Source of the DNA: Streptomyces hygroscopicus
Lineage (GTDB): Bacteria; Actinomycetota; Actinomycetes; Streptomycetales; Streptomycetaceae
Assembly (NCBI RefSeq): GCF_026168105.1
Contig: NZ_LBMW01000061.1
Coordinates: forward strand, 1 to 39,276
DNA: 39,276 nt
Direction: 5' to 3'
Numbering within the stretch: the first letter of the stretch is position 1; the number at the start of each line of letters is the position of its first letter. Position numbers and translations under genes: made by a program. Under the pieces are notes generated by a model that saw nothing but the letters and a program-made list of their open reading frames with translations, was not told the DNA's origin and made no database searches. Shown in pieces: positions 23,164-31,456 of this stretch.

Positions 23164-25389
23164 GTGACCGAGAACCCCACCTTCCCGCCCCCGGACGCAC
23201 CGGAGGGCACCGACGAGCAGACGGCCGCCGTGCTGCCGTTCCCGCTCACCAAGACCGCTACCCCGGCCGCACCCCTCGCCGAGGGGGAGGCCAAGCCGGG
23301 CGAGTGGGAGGCCGAACTCCCCGACACCGACGACCCCGAGGCCGACAGCCTGAGCGAGGGAGCCCCGGTCGACCCGCCGCGCGAGGCATATCCGCCGTCG
23401 GTCAGTGAGTGGATGGAGGCCAAGGACAAGGCCCGCATGCCGGTGCTGCCGGACTGGGTCAAGCTCCCTGACCAGCGCAAGGCCGTCCGCAAGTGGGCGC
23501 TCCGCCACTACTCCACGGTGCTCGGCTACCACGCCGTTCGCCTGCCGTGCATCTACACGCCCAAGGTGCTTGTCTACTCGCCGCGCGGCGCGTGGCGCTG
23601 GTCGGCCGCGATCGGCCGATGGGTGTTCGACGCCGAAGGCAAGGGCCTGCGCCTCGCGGCCGTGGCCAACGAGGACGCAGCCGAGTACCTCAAGCTCTCG
23701 CGGCAGCGCAACGACCGCGTCAGGCTGCGGGGCATCGTCGCCACGATCGCCGCCTTCGTCGGCCTCGCCGCCGCGATCACCCTCTACGTCATGGCCCCCT
23801 CGTGGCTGCTCCTGCTGGCCGTGGCCACGCTGACCACCACGCTTGGCGCGGTGGGAGCTCCGGCGGACCGGCCGCTGATCGACATGGCCAAGGTGACCTT
23901 CCGCAAGCGGCGGCTGTCCTCGGACATCGTCATCCGCGCCCACGAAGCATCCGGGCTGACCACCAAGGACCAGACGATCGCCTTCCCGCGGCCGATCGGC
24001 CGGGACGGTGACGGATGGCGCGTGGTCGTGGACCTGCCGTACGGCAAGACGTTCGAGGACGCGCTGAAGGCGCACGGACGGCTTGCTTCCGGCATGGACA
24101 TCGCCCCCACTCAGCTCTTCCTGGACAAGGACGAGACGAGCGGCCGGCGGGTGTCGTATTGGATCGCCGACCGTGACCCGCTCGCCGTCCCGTCCGGCAA
24201 GACGCCGCTGCTGGGGGCGACGCGGGTGGACTTCTGGAAGCCGTTCCCGTGGGGCGTGGACGAGCGCGGCAACCCGGTCATGGCCACCATGCTGTGGTTG
24301 TCGCTGCTGGTCGGCGCCGTCCCGCGGCAGGGCAAGACGTTCTCCGCCCGCACCATCGCGCTCGCCGCCGCGCTGGACCCGTACGTGCGGCTGTACATCT
24401 TCGACGGCAAGGCCTCGCCGGACTGGCGCAAGTTCACCAAGGTCGCCCACCGCATCGGCTTCGGCATCGTGCCCAAGAACGGGTTCGACCCCGTGGCGCA
24501 CCTGCTGACCTCGCTGCGAGAGCTGCGGGCAGACGTCGAGGACCGCTACCACCGGCTGTCCGAACTTCCGCTGCACGTCTGCCCCGAGGGCAAGCTCACC
24601 CCGGAGATCAGCCGGGACAAGAAGCTGAACATGCCCCTGACCCTGTTCGTCATCGACGAGGTGCAGGAGTACTTGCAGCACCCCGAGCACGGCAAGGAAA
24701 TCCTGTCTCTCCTGGTCTACCTCGCCCGGGTCGCCCCGGCCGTCGGCGTATCCGTGATGACGTCGACACAGAAGCCGGACGACAAGGCATGCCCCTCGGA
24801 GCTGCGGGACCAGCACCAGGCCCGTTTCTCCCTGCGGGTCGGCTCCTGGCAGGTCTCCGACGTCGTCTTGGGCGCCGGCTCCTACTCCGAAGGCTTGGAC
24901 GCGTCCAAGCTGCTCAAGTCCCACAAGGGCGTGGGCATCCTCAAGGGCATGTCGGACGACTCCGGCATCGTCCGCACCTACCTCGCCGACGGCCGCGACG
25001 CCGAACGCATCCTCATCCGCGCCGCCGCGCTGCGCGAGGCCGAGGGCACGCTGACCGGCGACGCGGCCGGCCAGGCCCCGGCCCCGGAGACGTCCGCGAC
25101 GATCCTGGACGACGTGGCGGCCGTGCTCGGCAAGGGCGAGGCCAAGGTGTGGTCCGAGACCCTCGTCGACCGCCTCGCCGACCTGCGCCCCGACACCTAC
25201 GGCCCGTGGGCGGAGCTTCAGCCCAAGCCGAAGGCCGAAGCGCTCACCGCAGCGCTCAAGCCGTTCGGGGTGGCCACCGACCAAATCGGGCGCCGCATAG
25301 ACGGCAAGACGGTCAACAAGCGCGGCATCAAGCGCGAGGACCTCGCCGCCGCGATTACGCAGCGCAACGAAAAGCGCGACGCCGGATAG
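23164..25389 (+). CDS. traB: FtsK/SpoIIIE-like DNA translocase for conjugation (TraB-type)
   Basis: A 741-residue protein. An acidic N-terminus is followed by two transmembrane helices (residues about 189-230), then the motor domain with Walker A GAVPRQGKT (384-392) and Walker B TLFVIDEV (493-500). A C-terminal winged-helix-like segment follows (ADLRPDTYGPWAEL, FGVATDQIGRRI), matching the DNA-recognition gamma domain of TraB. Such proteins alone move double-stranded DNA between Streptomyces cells. The GTG at 23164 has GAAGGAG upstream; an open frame extending to 22657 overlaps two real genes and is not used. It is followed by a candidate recognition site. Confidence 0.92.
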   Translation: MTENPTFPPPDAPEGTDEQTAAVLPFPLTKTATPAAPLAEGEAKPGEWEAELPDTDDPEADSLSEGAPVDPPREAYPPSVSEWMEAKDKARMPVLPDWVKLPDQRKAVRKWALRHYSTVLGYHAVRLPCIYTPKVLVYSPRGAWRWSAAIGRWVFDAEGKGLRLAAVANEDAAEYLKLSRQRNDRVRLRGIVATIAAFVGLAAAITLYVMAPSWLLLLAVATLTTTLGAVGAPADRPLIDMAKVTFRKRRLSSDIVIRAHEASGLTTKDQTIAFPRPIGRDGDGWRVVVDLPYGKTFEDALKAHGRLASGMDIAPTQLFLDKDETSGRRVSYWIADRDPLAVPSGKTPLLGATRVDFWKPFPWGVDERGNPVMATMLWLSLLVGAVPRQGKTFSARTIALAAALDPYVRLYIFDGKASPDWRKFTKVAHRIGFGIVPKNGFDPVAHLLTSLRELRADVEDRYHRLSELPLHVCPEGKLTPEISRDKKLNMPLTLFVIDEVQEYLQHPEHGKEILSLLVYLARVAPAVGVSVMTSTQKPDDKACPSELRDQHQARFSLRVGSWQVSDVVLGAGSYSEGLDASKLLKSHKGVGILKGMSDDSGIVRTYLADGRDAERILIRAAALREAEGTLTGDAAGQAPAPETSATILDDVAAVLGKGEAKVWSETLVDRLADLRPDTYGPWAELQPKPKAEALTAALKPFGVATDQIGRRIDGKTVNKRGIKREDLAAAITQRNEKRDAG

Positions 25390-25395
25390 CCCCGA

Positions 25396-25490
25396 AGGGT
25401 CGCTAACGCTAGCGGTAGCCGTCGCTAGCGTTAGCGACCCTGCTAGCGACCAATACTGCCCCTGACCAGCCCACTAGCGGCTAGCTGCCC
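25396..25490. promoter_or_regulatory. large inverted repeat with GCTAGCG motifs, clt candidate or terminator
   Basis: An 18-bp perfect stem (25396-25413 with 25424-25441, arms beginning AGGGTCGCTAACG) with a ten-base loop, seven bases after traB. Further GCTAGCGAC, CTAGCGG and GCTAGC motifs continue to about 25490. In several Streptomyces plasmids the TraB recognition site (clt) lies next to the traB 3' end. A plain terminator is the alternative, though no T-tract follows. Confidence 0.6.
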
Positions 25491-25531
25491 ACCTGCGGAA
25501 ACCCTCGAAAACCCCCTCCGAGAGGCCTCTG

Positions 25532-25783
25532 ATGAGCCTTCCCGTCCTCGCTATCGCCTGCCTACTCATGGTCACTCTCGGTTACGGCGTCAAGTGCTGG
25601 CTGAGCCCGTTCGGCGACTGCCGCAAGTGCACTGGCATGGGCCACGCGCTCAAAGCCGACCGCAAGGGACGCCTCAAGCGCGGCCGTGACTGCCGTCGCT
25701 GCGACGCCACCGGCAAGCGCATACGCGTCGGCCGCTGGATCTACAACCGCGCCGCGCGTACCTACCGCGCAGGCACCCGCTGA
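25532..25783 (+). CDS. small AICE membrane protein with cysteine motifs
   Basis: An 83-residue protein: one hydrophobic helix (VLAIACLLMVTLGYGVKCWL), then CRKCTGMGHALKADRKGR and CRRCDATGKRIR, two CxxC-x-G repeats like the DnaJ zinc finger, and a basic tail. Similar small proteins follow traB in many AICEs. It probably anchors a zinc-binding tail at the membrane; role in transfer inferred from position. Confidence 0.78.
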   Translation: MSLPVLAIACLLMVTLGYGVKCWLSPFGDCRKCTGMGHALKADRKGRLKRGRDCRRCDATGKRIRVGRWIYNRAARTYRAGTR

Positions 25784-25803
25784 CCACCTCTCGGGAGGCA
25801 CCC

Positions 25804-25998
25804 ATGGTCCTCACCATCCCGCTCGTTCTGCTGCTCGCCGCCGTCCTCGCCCTGCTGCTCCGCTTCCGCGCGGTCGGCGCCGGCGCGGCCGTCGCCGCCG
25901 CGCTCTTCGGCTTCTACCTCGCCAACACCGGCGCCGCCGCCACCGTCAACCAACTCGTCACCGCCATAACCGGCGCCCTCACCCACATCGGCCACTGA
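25804..25998 (+). CDS. small hydrophobic spread-type protein
   Basis: A 64-residue protein that is almost wholly membrane-embedded (IPLVLLLAAVLALLLRF and AGAAVAAALFGFYLANTG). GGGAGG precedes the ATG. Its size and place match the small Spd proteins of Streptomyces elements, which help spread DNA through recipient mycelium. Confidence 0.72.
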   Translation: MVLTIPLVLLLAAVLALLLRFRAVGAGAAVAAALFGFYLANTGAAATVNQLVTAITGALTHIGH

Positions 25999-26017
25999 CC
26001 CGAAAGGAGACCAGGTC

Positions 26018-26470
26018 GTGAACGAACCCACCGCGTACCACCGCACGGCGGCCGTGGAAGTCCACCACCCCGCGCCCATCACACCCGCGCACACTGTGCC
26101 GCTCGTGCCCGTACAGCCCGGCAACGTCCCGGCCGTGGCGAGCGTGGTCCTGCCGGACGGCCGCGTCGTCACCGGCTACGCCATGGAACCCGCCAAGCCC
26201 GAACCCGTCGCAACCAAGCCGACCGTCTCGCGTACGGCCGTAAACATCGCCCTCGGGGGCATCGGCTTCGGCGCCGTGTGCGGCGGCCTGGTCCTGCTGA
26301 CCACGTTCATCGCCGCCCTCGCCGCGCTCATCCACCAGCTCATCATCCTCGCCGCCGTCATCTTCGGCGGCTGGGTCGCAGTGCAGGTCTTCAGCGCGAG
26401 CGGCAGCAAGGGCGGGACCACGGTCAACATCCGCAGGGCCGTCTTCAAACGCAACCACTTCCACAGCTGA
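26018..26470 (+). CDS. AICE membrane protein with Pro-rich N-terminus
   Basis: A 150-residue protein: a soluble Pro/Val-rich first half, then two transmembrane helices (TAVNIALGGIGFGAVCGGLVLL and LAALIHQLIILAAVIFGGWVAV) and a short basic tail. GGAGA precedes the GTG at 26018. It resembles a family of AICE/plasmid proteins (I believe DUF6251, not certain). Likely another spread component. Confidence 0.75.
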   Translation: MNEPTAYHRTAAVEVHHPAPITPAHTVPLVPVQPGNVPAVASVVLPDGRVVTGYAMEPAKPEPVATKPTVSRTAVNIALGGIGFGAVCGGLVLLTTFIAALAALIHQLIILAAVIFGGWVAVQVFSASGSKGGTTVNIRRAVFKRNHFHS

Positions 26471-26485
26471 CAGGAGACCCCCGCC

Positions 26486-26764
26486 GTGACCACCACAACG
26501 AAGCCCGCCGTGACGCTGTATACCCGGACCGAGGGCCGCACCTACCGGCCCGAGTACCTCAGCACGGACACCGCCCGTCGCCTCATCCGCCGGGCCCGCA
26601 CCAACCAGACCGGTGTAGAGGCAGTGCACGTCTACGAGTGCACCGACCGCGACGGCACCGCCCTGCACATCGCCTACGTCCGCTACGCCCCGGACCACTG
26701 GTCCAACGTCACGGACGTGATCGACGTCTACGAGATCCCCACCGACGCCCTGACCGACCTCTAG
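26486..26764 (+). CDS. AICE hypothetical protein (92 residues)
   Basis: A soluble mixed alpha/beta protein with YRPEYLSTDTARRLIRRAR, then VYECTDRDGTALHIAYVRYA and ending VIDVYEIPTDALTDL. CAGGAGA precedes the GTG at 26486. It lies 15 bases after the membrane protein gene and just before hairpin copy C. No function is recognised. Confidence 0.68.
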   Translation: MTTTTKPAVTLYTRTEGRTYRPEYLSTDTARRLIRRARTNQTGVEAVHVYECTDRDGTALHIAYVRYAPDHWSNVTDVIDVYEIPTDALTDL

Positions 26765-26770
26765 ACGTGG

Positions 26771-26811
26771 CTGGGGCGGTCGCCTCTCGCCAAAGACCGC
26801 GACCGCCCCGG
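26771..26811 (+). repeat. conserved AICE intergenic hairpin, copy C
   Basis: A perfect 11-bp stem GGGGCGGTCGC / GCGACCGCCCC (26773-26783 with 26799-26809), with loop CTCTCGCCAAAGACC nearly identical to copy B. It sits in the gap before the primase gene. No T-run follows. Confidence 0.8.
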
Positions 26812-26848
26812 TTCTCCGTCCCTTCGACAGAACAGGAGGACCTCCAGC

Positions 26849-27760
26849 ATGACCCAACCCGCCCCCGTCCGGCGAGGCCACCCCCGGCCGCGTCCGCCGC
26901 TGCTGTGCGCTGCGCTGCAACTGGCTGAAGCCGGTGTGCCGGTGCTGCCGCTACGGGAGGGCAAGGTGCCGTTCGGGAACTGCCCCGCGTGCGCGAAGAA
27001 CGCGTGCGGCGGCCGGCCGAACATGAAGAGCGCGGGCACCTGCCAATGCCCCTACGTGTGCCACGCATGGGCCGCTGCCACCACCGACACCCGCGTCATC
27101 ACCTCCCCCGCATGGGCCCCGACGTGGCGGCAGGCCGTATCCCTCGCCTACCACCCCGGAGGAGCCGGACTGACCGTCGTGGACCTCGACAACGCGGCGG
27201 CCGTCGCATGGGCGCGCGAGACCCTGCCCGCCACCCGGACCGTGCCGACGACGCGCGGCGAACACTGGATCTACCGAGGGGTCATGCGGTCGTCCAACGC
27301 GGTTCGGCCCGGTGTCGACGTCAAGTCGTCCATGCAATATGCCCGGTGGCTCGGCCCGGGCGACGGCCACATGGCGGATCTGCCGTCTGCCGTCCGCGCC
27401 CTGGTCGCGAGGGAAGAGACCACCCCCGCCCGGGGGAGGGTGGTCTCTTCTGTCCCCGAGCGCGCCACCTGGGACCGGACCGTTGCCACCGGATGCAGGC
27501 ACACCGAGCACTACGTGCGCACCGGCTTGGAACGGGGCTTAGCCATGGTCCGCAGCCACACCGAATCCGGCGCGGGATCACAGGCGTTCGGCGTGGCCCG
27601 GTTCCTCGCCGTACAGCACGCCAAGTGCCCCGGACCCTGCGGACTAGACGTCATCGCAGGGGAGATCGTGGCCGCCGCCGTCTTGGTCGGCGTTCCCGAG
27701 CCCTACGCCCGCCGCGCCGTGGCCAATGGCCTTGAGACGCGCTCGGAGCGCGCGGCATGA
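26849..27760 (+). CDS. bifunctional primase/polymerase (prim-pol) of the AICE
   Basis: A 303-residue protein. Residues 20-190 show the archaeo-eukaryotic primase-polymerase pattern: ALQLAEAGVPVLPL, then LTVVDLDNAAA with the metal-binding DLD (112-114), TTRGEHWIYRG (134-144) and GVDVKSS. A cysteine-rich insert CPACAKNACGG, then CQCPYVCH (45-72), is a zinc knuckle as in AICE prim-pols. The C-terminal helical region follows a linker whose DNA is a 13-bp hairpin. AGGAGGA precedes the ATG. It works with the RepAM-like protein in element replication. Confidence 0.88.
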   Translation: MTQPAPVRRGHPRPRPPLLCAALQLAEAGVPVLPLREGKVPFGNCPACAKNACGGRPNMKSAGTCQCPYVCHAWAAATTDTRVITSPAWAPTWRQAVSLAYHPGGAGLTVVDLDNAAAVAWARETLPATRTVPTTRGEHWIYRGVMRSSNAVRPGVDVKSSMQYARWLGPGDGHMADLPSAVRALVAREETTPARGRVVSSVPERATWDRTVATGCRHTEHYVRTGLERGLAMVRSHTESGAGSQAFGVARFLAVQHAKCPGPCGLDVIAGEIVAAAVLVGVPEPYARRAVANGLETRSERAA

Positions 27761-27948
27761 ACAAACCACCGTGCATCCACGCAAACGGCCCGCAGGACGC
27801 CGTACAGACCCCGCCACGGGCGTTCCTAGGTGCCCGAAAGGACGTCGCCCGTAAGGGCGTCCGATCTGCTCTTGATCCGGAAGCTCACGACGAACACCGC
27901 GCCATCTGCCCGTTGTTGGGCGCCTCGGAAGGGAGGACGGCCTCATGA
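27757..27948 (+). CDS. 63-residue protein coupled between primase and RepAM-like genes
   Basis: Starts ATGA on the primase stop and ends on the ATGA of the next gene, so ribosomes could run through all three. The product (MNKPPCIHANGPQDAVQTPP, then AFLGARKDVARKGVRSALDPEA) has no recognisable domain. It may be a real small protein or a coupling leader for the replication gene. Confidence 0.45.
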   Translation: MNKPPCIHANGPQDAVQTPPRAFLGARKDVARKGVRSALDPEAHDEHRAICPLLGASEGRTAS

Positions 27949-29489
27949 CCACACAGTCTGTGGACAGTCCCGACCTGTGGGCCGGACTGCCCGCACTCGA
28001 CGAGCCCCCCGCCCCGATGTGGGAGGACCCCGTTCCCCTTGCCGGACCTCGCAAGCTTGCCCTCTTCCCCACGGGCGCGCTGCCGGGCTGGCTGCGGGAG
28101 TTCGTGGCCGCGGTCGCCGAGGAGACACAGACCCCCGTCGACCTCGCCGGATGCATCGCCCTGTCCGTGCTCGCCACGGCGGCCGGCGGACGGTCGGTGG
28201 TGCAGGTGCGCGGGAACTGGCGCGAACCGACCAACCTTTACGTTGTCGTCTCGCTGCCACCGGCCAACCGGAAGTCCGCAGTGTTCGGACTGCTCACCGA
28301 CCCGCTGTATGAGGCAGAACAGCAACTGCGCACGCTGACCCAACCGGCCATCGTGGAAGCCGAGATGACCGCACGTCTCGCCAAGGAGGCAGCCGACAAG
28401 GCCACCGCCAAGGCGGCATCCGCGAGCGCGGATGAGCGGGATGAACTGGTCTCCACTGCGATCGCGCTGGCGCAGACCGCGGAGAGCGTCACCGTGCCGG
28501 CCAAACCGCAGTTGCTCGCCGACGACACCACCGCCGAGACGGTCACCTCGCGGATGGCCGAGCAGGGCGGCCGGATCTCCGTCATGTCCGCCGAGGGCGA
28601 CATCTTCGACATCATCGCCGGACGCTACTCCGGCAAGCCCAACATGGGCGTCTTCCTCAAAGGCCACGCCGGCGACCGCCTCAAAGTCGACCGTCAGACC
28701 CGCGAGGAATACATCGAACACCCCGCCCTCACCATGGGGTTGTGCGTGCAGCCGCAGGTCTTGGACGACATCGGACGCCAAGACGGGTTCAAAGGCCGCG
28801 GCCTGCTCGGACGGTTTCTCTACTCGGTTCCTGAGTCCCTGGTCGGCCGCCGCAAGATTGAACCCGACCCCATCCCCAAGCAGGTCATGGAGACCTACCG
28901 GCGCCACGTCCTCGACCTGACACTGTTCCTCGCAGAGTGGACCGACCCCGCCGTCATCCAGCTCGCCCCCGAGGCCGTCGCCGCCCTCACCGCCTTTCAG
29001 GCGCGGGTGGAACCGATGCTGGAAGCCCGCGGCGGCATCATGGGGCAGATCGGCGACTGGGGCGGCAAGTTGGTCGGCGCCACCGCCCGCATGGCCGCCC
29101 TGCTGCACCTCGCCGAACACCTGGCCAAAGGGCACACGGTGCCCGTGGCGGAAGCGACCATGCGTGCCGCGATCGCACTGGCCGAGTACTTCATCAGCCA
29201 CAGCCTCGCCGCGTTTGACTCCATGGGCGCCGACCGCATCACCGAACGCGCCCGCACCGTGCTTGAAGCGCTGCGCAACCACGGGTGGCGCGAGGTCAGC
29301 AAGCGCGACCTGATGGTCAAGCTCTCCCGCTCCGAGTTCCGCACCGCCAACGACCTTGATCCGGTGCTGGCACTGCTGGAAGACCACGGATACGTGCGCG
29401 CCCAAGCCGTCCAGCGCACCGGAGGACGCGGCCGGCCGCCCTCCCCCCGCTACCTGGTGCACCCCCGCCTGACCGACCAGACCGCCTGA
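27945..29489 (+). CDS. DUF3987 / RepAM-like replication protein
   Basis: A 514-residue protein of the DUF3987 (YfjI-like) ATPase-type family used as replication protein with prim-pol in AICEs. A P-loop-like VSLPPANRKSAVF (near residue 108) is degenerate compared with GxxxxGK[ST]. VMSAEGDIFDIIAGRYSG fits the following Walker-B-like region, and FKGRGLLGRFLYSVPES is typical of the family. The last 80 residues form a winged helix (HGWREVSKRDLMVKLSRSEF). GGGAGG precedes the ATG at 27945. It lies directly upstream of an octamer field that may be its origin. Confidence 0.85.
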   Translation: MTTQSVDSPDLWAGLPALDEPPAPMWEDPVPLAGPRKLALFPTGALPGWLREFVAAVAEETQTPVDLAGCIALSVLATAAGGRSVVQVRGNWREPTNLYVVVSLPPANRKSAVFGLLTDPLYEAEQQLRTLTQPAIVEAEMTARLAKEAADKATAKAASASADERDELVSTAIALAQTAESVTVPAKPQLLADDTTAETVTSRMAEQGGRISVMSAEGDIFDIIAGRYSGKPNMGVFLKGHAGDRLKVDRQTREEYIEHPALTMGLCVQPQVLDDIGRQDGFKGRGLLGRFLYSVPESLVGRRKIEPDPIPKQVMETYRRHVLDLTLFLAEWTDPAVIQLAPEAVAALTAFQARVEPMLEARGGIMGQIGDWGGKLVGATARMAALLHLAEHLAKGHTVPVAEATMRAAIALAEYFISHSLAAFDSMGADRITERARTVLEALRNHGWREVSKRDLMVKLSRSEFRTANDLDPVLALLEDHGYVRAQAVQRTGGRGRPPSPRYLVHPRLTDQTA

Positions 29490-29497
29490 CCCCCCGC

Positions 29498-29750
29498 CAC
29501 AGAAACCACAGAATCACAGAAATACCCCCGGCAAGCTCCTGACCAGCACCGACAGCCGCGTCAGGGGCTCGCGGAGCGCAGCCACAGAAACGAACCGAGA
29601 AGCCACAGAAATAACCCGACACTGGCCCCACCGGTCCAGCCGCCTATTTCTGTGGAAGATCCGGCGATTTCTGTGGCAGCCCGCACCGCGCGGCATCACC
29701 GCAGGTCAACCCTCCAATCCCGGGTTTCTGTGTATTTCGTGGTTTCTGTG
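29498..29750. repeat. octamer field CACAGAAA / TTTCTGTG between rep and xis
   Basis: Nine octamers in 253 bases. Five face right (29498, 29507 with final T, 29515, 29583, 29604) and four face left (29647, 29668, 29725, 29743); a degenerate ATTTCGTG lies between the last two. Inner pairs are 21 bases apart on both sides. The layout suggests iterons of a replication origin or arm-type sites for excisionase/integrase. Confidence 0.85.
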
Positions 29751-29787
29751 GCGCCCCGCTCTCTTGCTGTCCCGAGGAGATCTCGAC

Positions 29788-29997
29788 ATGGCCACCCATT
29801 CCCGTCGGCGTCGCACCCCCAAAGACGAGTTGGTGCCGCTGAGCGACGCCCTAGAGGAGATCGGCATCAGCCGCGCCACCTGGTACCGATGGCGAAACCG
29901 CGGCTACACGCCGGAGGCGAAGCGCACGCCGACCGGCCGTATCTGTGTGCGCCGAAGCGTCCTGGACACCTTCAAAGAGGAACTGGAAGTCGCGTGA
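29788..29997 (+). CDS. xis: excisionase-like MerR-type helix-turn-helix protein
   Basis: A 69-residue DNA-binding protein: LVPLSDALEEIGISRATWYRWRNRGYTPEAKRTPTGRICVRRS is the winged/MerR-like helix-turn-helix of actinomycete excisionases. The ATG at 29788 has GAGGAG eight bases upstream; a TTG at 29764 is less likely. Its stop overlaps the integrase start (GTGA). It should direct the integrase towards excision. Confidence 0.85.
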   Translation: MATHSRRRRTPKDELVPLSDALEEIGISRATWYRWRNRGYTPEAKRTPTGRICVRRSVLDTFKEELEVA

Positions 29998-31358
29998 CTG
30001 AGTGGAGCTACACCGTACGAATCTGGGCCATCCGGAAACGCGACTACCGGAAGCCCTACCAACTCCGGTGGAAGGTAGGCACGCGGCCCCACTCGGAGTC
30101 CTTCCTAACGCTGGGCCTGGCGGAGAGCCGCCGGGCCCAACTCATTACGGCCGCGCGCGAGGGTGAGCCGTTCGACGTGGACAGCGGACTGCCGAAATCC
30201 CTGGTTACCAAGGAACAGGACATCTCGTGGTACGAGCACGCCCGGCGATACATCGCGATGAAGTGGGATCACTCCCCCGCCGGCACGCGCCGGACCCTGG
30301 CCGAGGCCATGGCGACGGTGATGCCCGTACTCGTGAAGGACACCAAGGGCATGGCTGACCCGCGGGTCGTACGCACCGCCCTCTACAGCTGGGCCTTCAA
30401 CAAGAACCGTTGGGAGGAAGAGCCTCCCGCCGACGTGGCCAAGATTCTCGCCTGGTTCGAGCGGAAGTCGGTCCCCACCTCCGCACTGGTAGACCGCATG
30501 CGGGTTCGGGCCGCCCTCGATGCGCTGACCAAGAAACTGGACGGCAAGACCGCGGCGGCAGGAACCATCCGCAGGAAACGAGCGATCTTCCACAACTCTC
30601 TCGCGTACGCGGTGGACGCCGGGCTGCTGCGGGACAACCCCCTTCCACACGTCCAGTGGAAGGCCCCCGAACAGGTGGAAGAGGAGGTGGACCCGGCGTG
30701 CGTGCCGGACCCCGGGCAGGCTGCGAAGCTGTTGACAGCCGTGCGGGACCAGAGCCCCCGCGGTCGTCGTCTGGTCGCGTTCTTCGGCTGCATGTACTAC
30801 GCAGCGGCGCGGCCGGCGGAAGTCATCGGCCTACGGCTCCAGGACTGCGACCTGCCGCGCCGCGGGTGGGGAATGCTGCGCTTCCGGGAGACCCGGCCAC
30901 GGTCGGGCACGGCGTGGACGGACAGCGGCGAGGCTCACGACCGACGGGGACTGAAGCACCGCCCCCGGAAGGCGGTCCGTCCAGTCCCCATCCCGCCGGA
31001 ACTGGTCGCCCTTCTCCGGTGGCACGTCACCGCATACGGCACTGCCCCTGACGGCCGACTGTTCCGGACGGCACGCGGTGGACTGATCCAGGACACGGGT
31101 TACGGCGAGGTCTGGGCCGAAGCGCGTACGCGCGCCCTGACCCCCGCGCAGCAGGCATCATTACTGGCGAAGCGTCCTTATGATCTTCGTCACGCGGCCG
31201 TCTCGACCTGGCTCAGCTCCGGTGTGGAGCCTCAGCTTGTGGCCAAGCGCGCCGGCCACAGCGTCGCCGTCCTGTTCCGGGTCTACGCGAAGTTCCTCAG
31301 CGACGGAGACGAGGCCGCGAACGCCAAGATCTCCGCACGTCTGGGGCAGCACGGCTGA
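29994..31358 (+). CDS. int: tyrosine recombinase integrase
   Basis: A 454-residue site-specific recombinase. The core has the first catalytic Arg in YAAARPAEVIGLRL, the box II segment KRPYDLRHAAVSTWL (HxxR appears as YxxR, as in other AICE integrases), then AGHSVAVLFRVYAKF with the nucleophilic tyrosine. The N-terminal part (SVPTSALVDRMRVRA, RKRAIFHNSLAYAVDAGLL) is the core-binding domain. It starts at a GTG overlapping the xis stop by four bases and ends about 150 bases from attR, as expected for the enzyme that acts on the tRNA-Tyr site. Confidence 0.93.
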   Translation: MTEWSYTVRIWAIRKRDYRKPYQLRWKVGTRPHSESFLTLGLAESRRAQLITAAREGEPFDVDSGLPKSLVTKEQDISWYEHARRYIAMKWDHSPAGTRRTLAEAMATVMPVLVKDTKGMADPRVVRTALYSWAFNKNRWEEEPPADVAKILAWFERKSVPTSALVDRMRVRAALDALTKKLDGKTAAAGTIRRKRAIFHNSLAYAVDAGLLRDNPLPHVQWKAPEQVEEEVDPACVPDPGQAAKLLTAVRDQSPRGRRLVAFFGCMYYAAARPAEVIGLRLQDCDLPRRGWGMLRFRETRPRSGTAWTDSGEAHDRRGLKHRPRKAVRPVPIPPELVALLRWHVTAYGTAPDGRLFRTARGGLIQDTGYGEVWAEARTRALTPAQQASLLAKRPYDLRHAAVSTWLSSGVEPQLVAKRAGHSVAVLFRVYAKFLSDGDEAANAKISARLGQHG

Positions 31359-31456
31359 GCGCCGTGGACGCCGTCCACGGCCCGTCCACACAGTCCGAGA
31401 GACAGCGTTCGAAGGCGAGACAGCGTGAGACAGTGCACTGATCGCGTGGACGCATG

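Noticed and set aside
23053..25284. 743-codon minus-strand frame opposite traB
   Set aside because: Antisense of a high-GC gene with strong third-position bias; no domain on that strand, whereas the plus strand has Walker motifs and transmembrane helices.
27885..29462. 525-codon minus-strand frame opposite the DUF3987 gene
   Set aside because: Same shadow effect; low-complexity composition and no recognisable domain.
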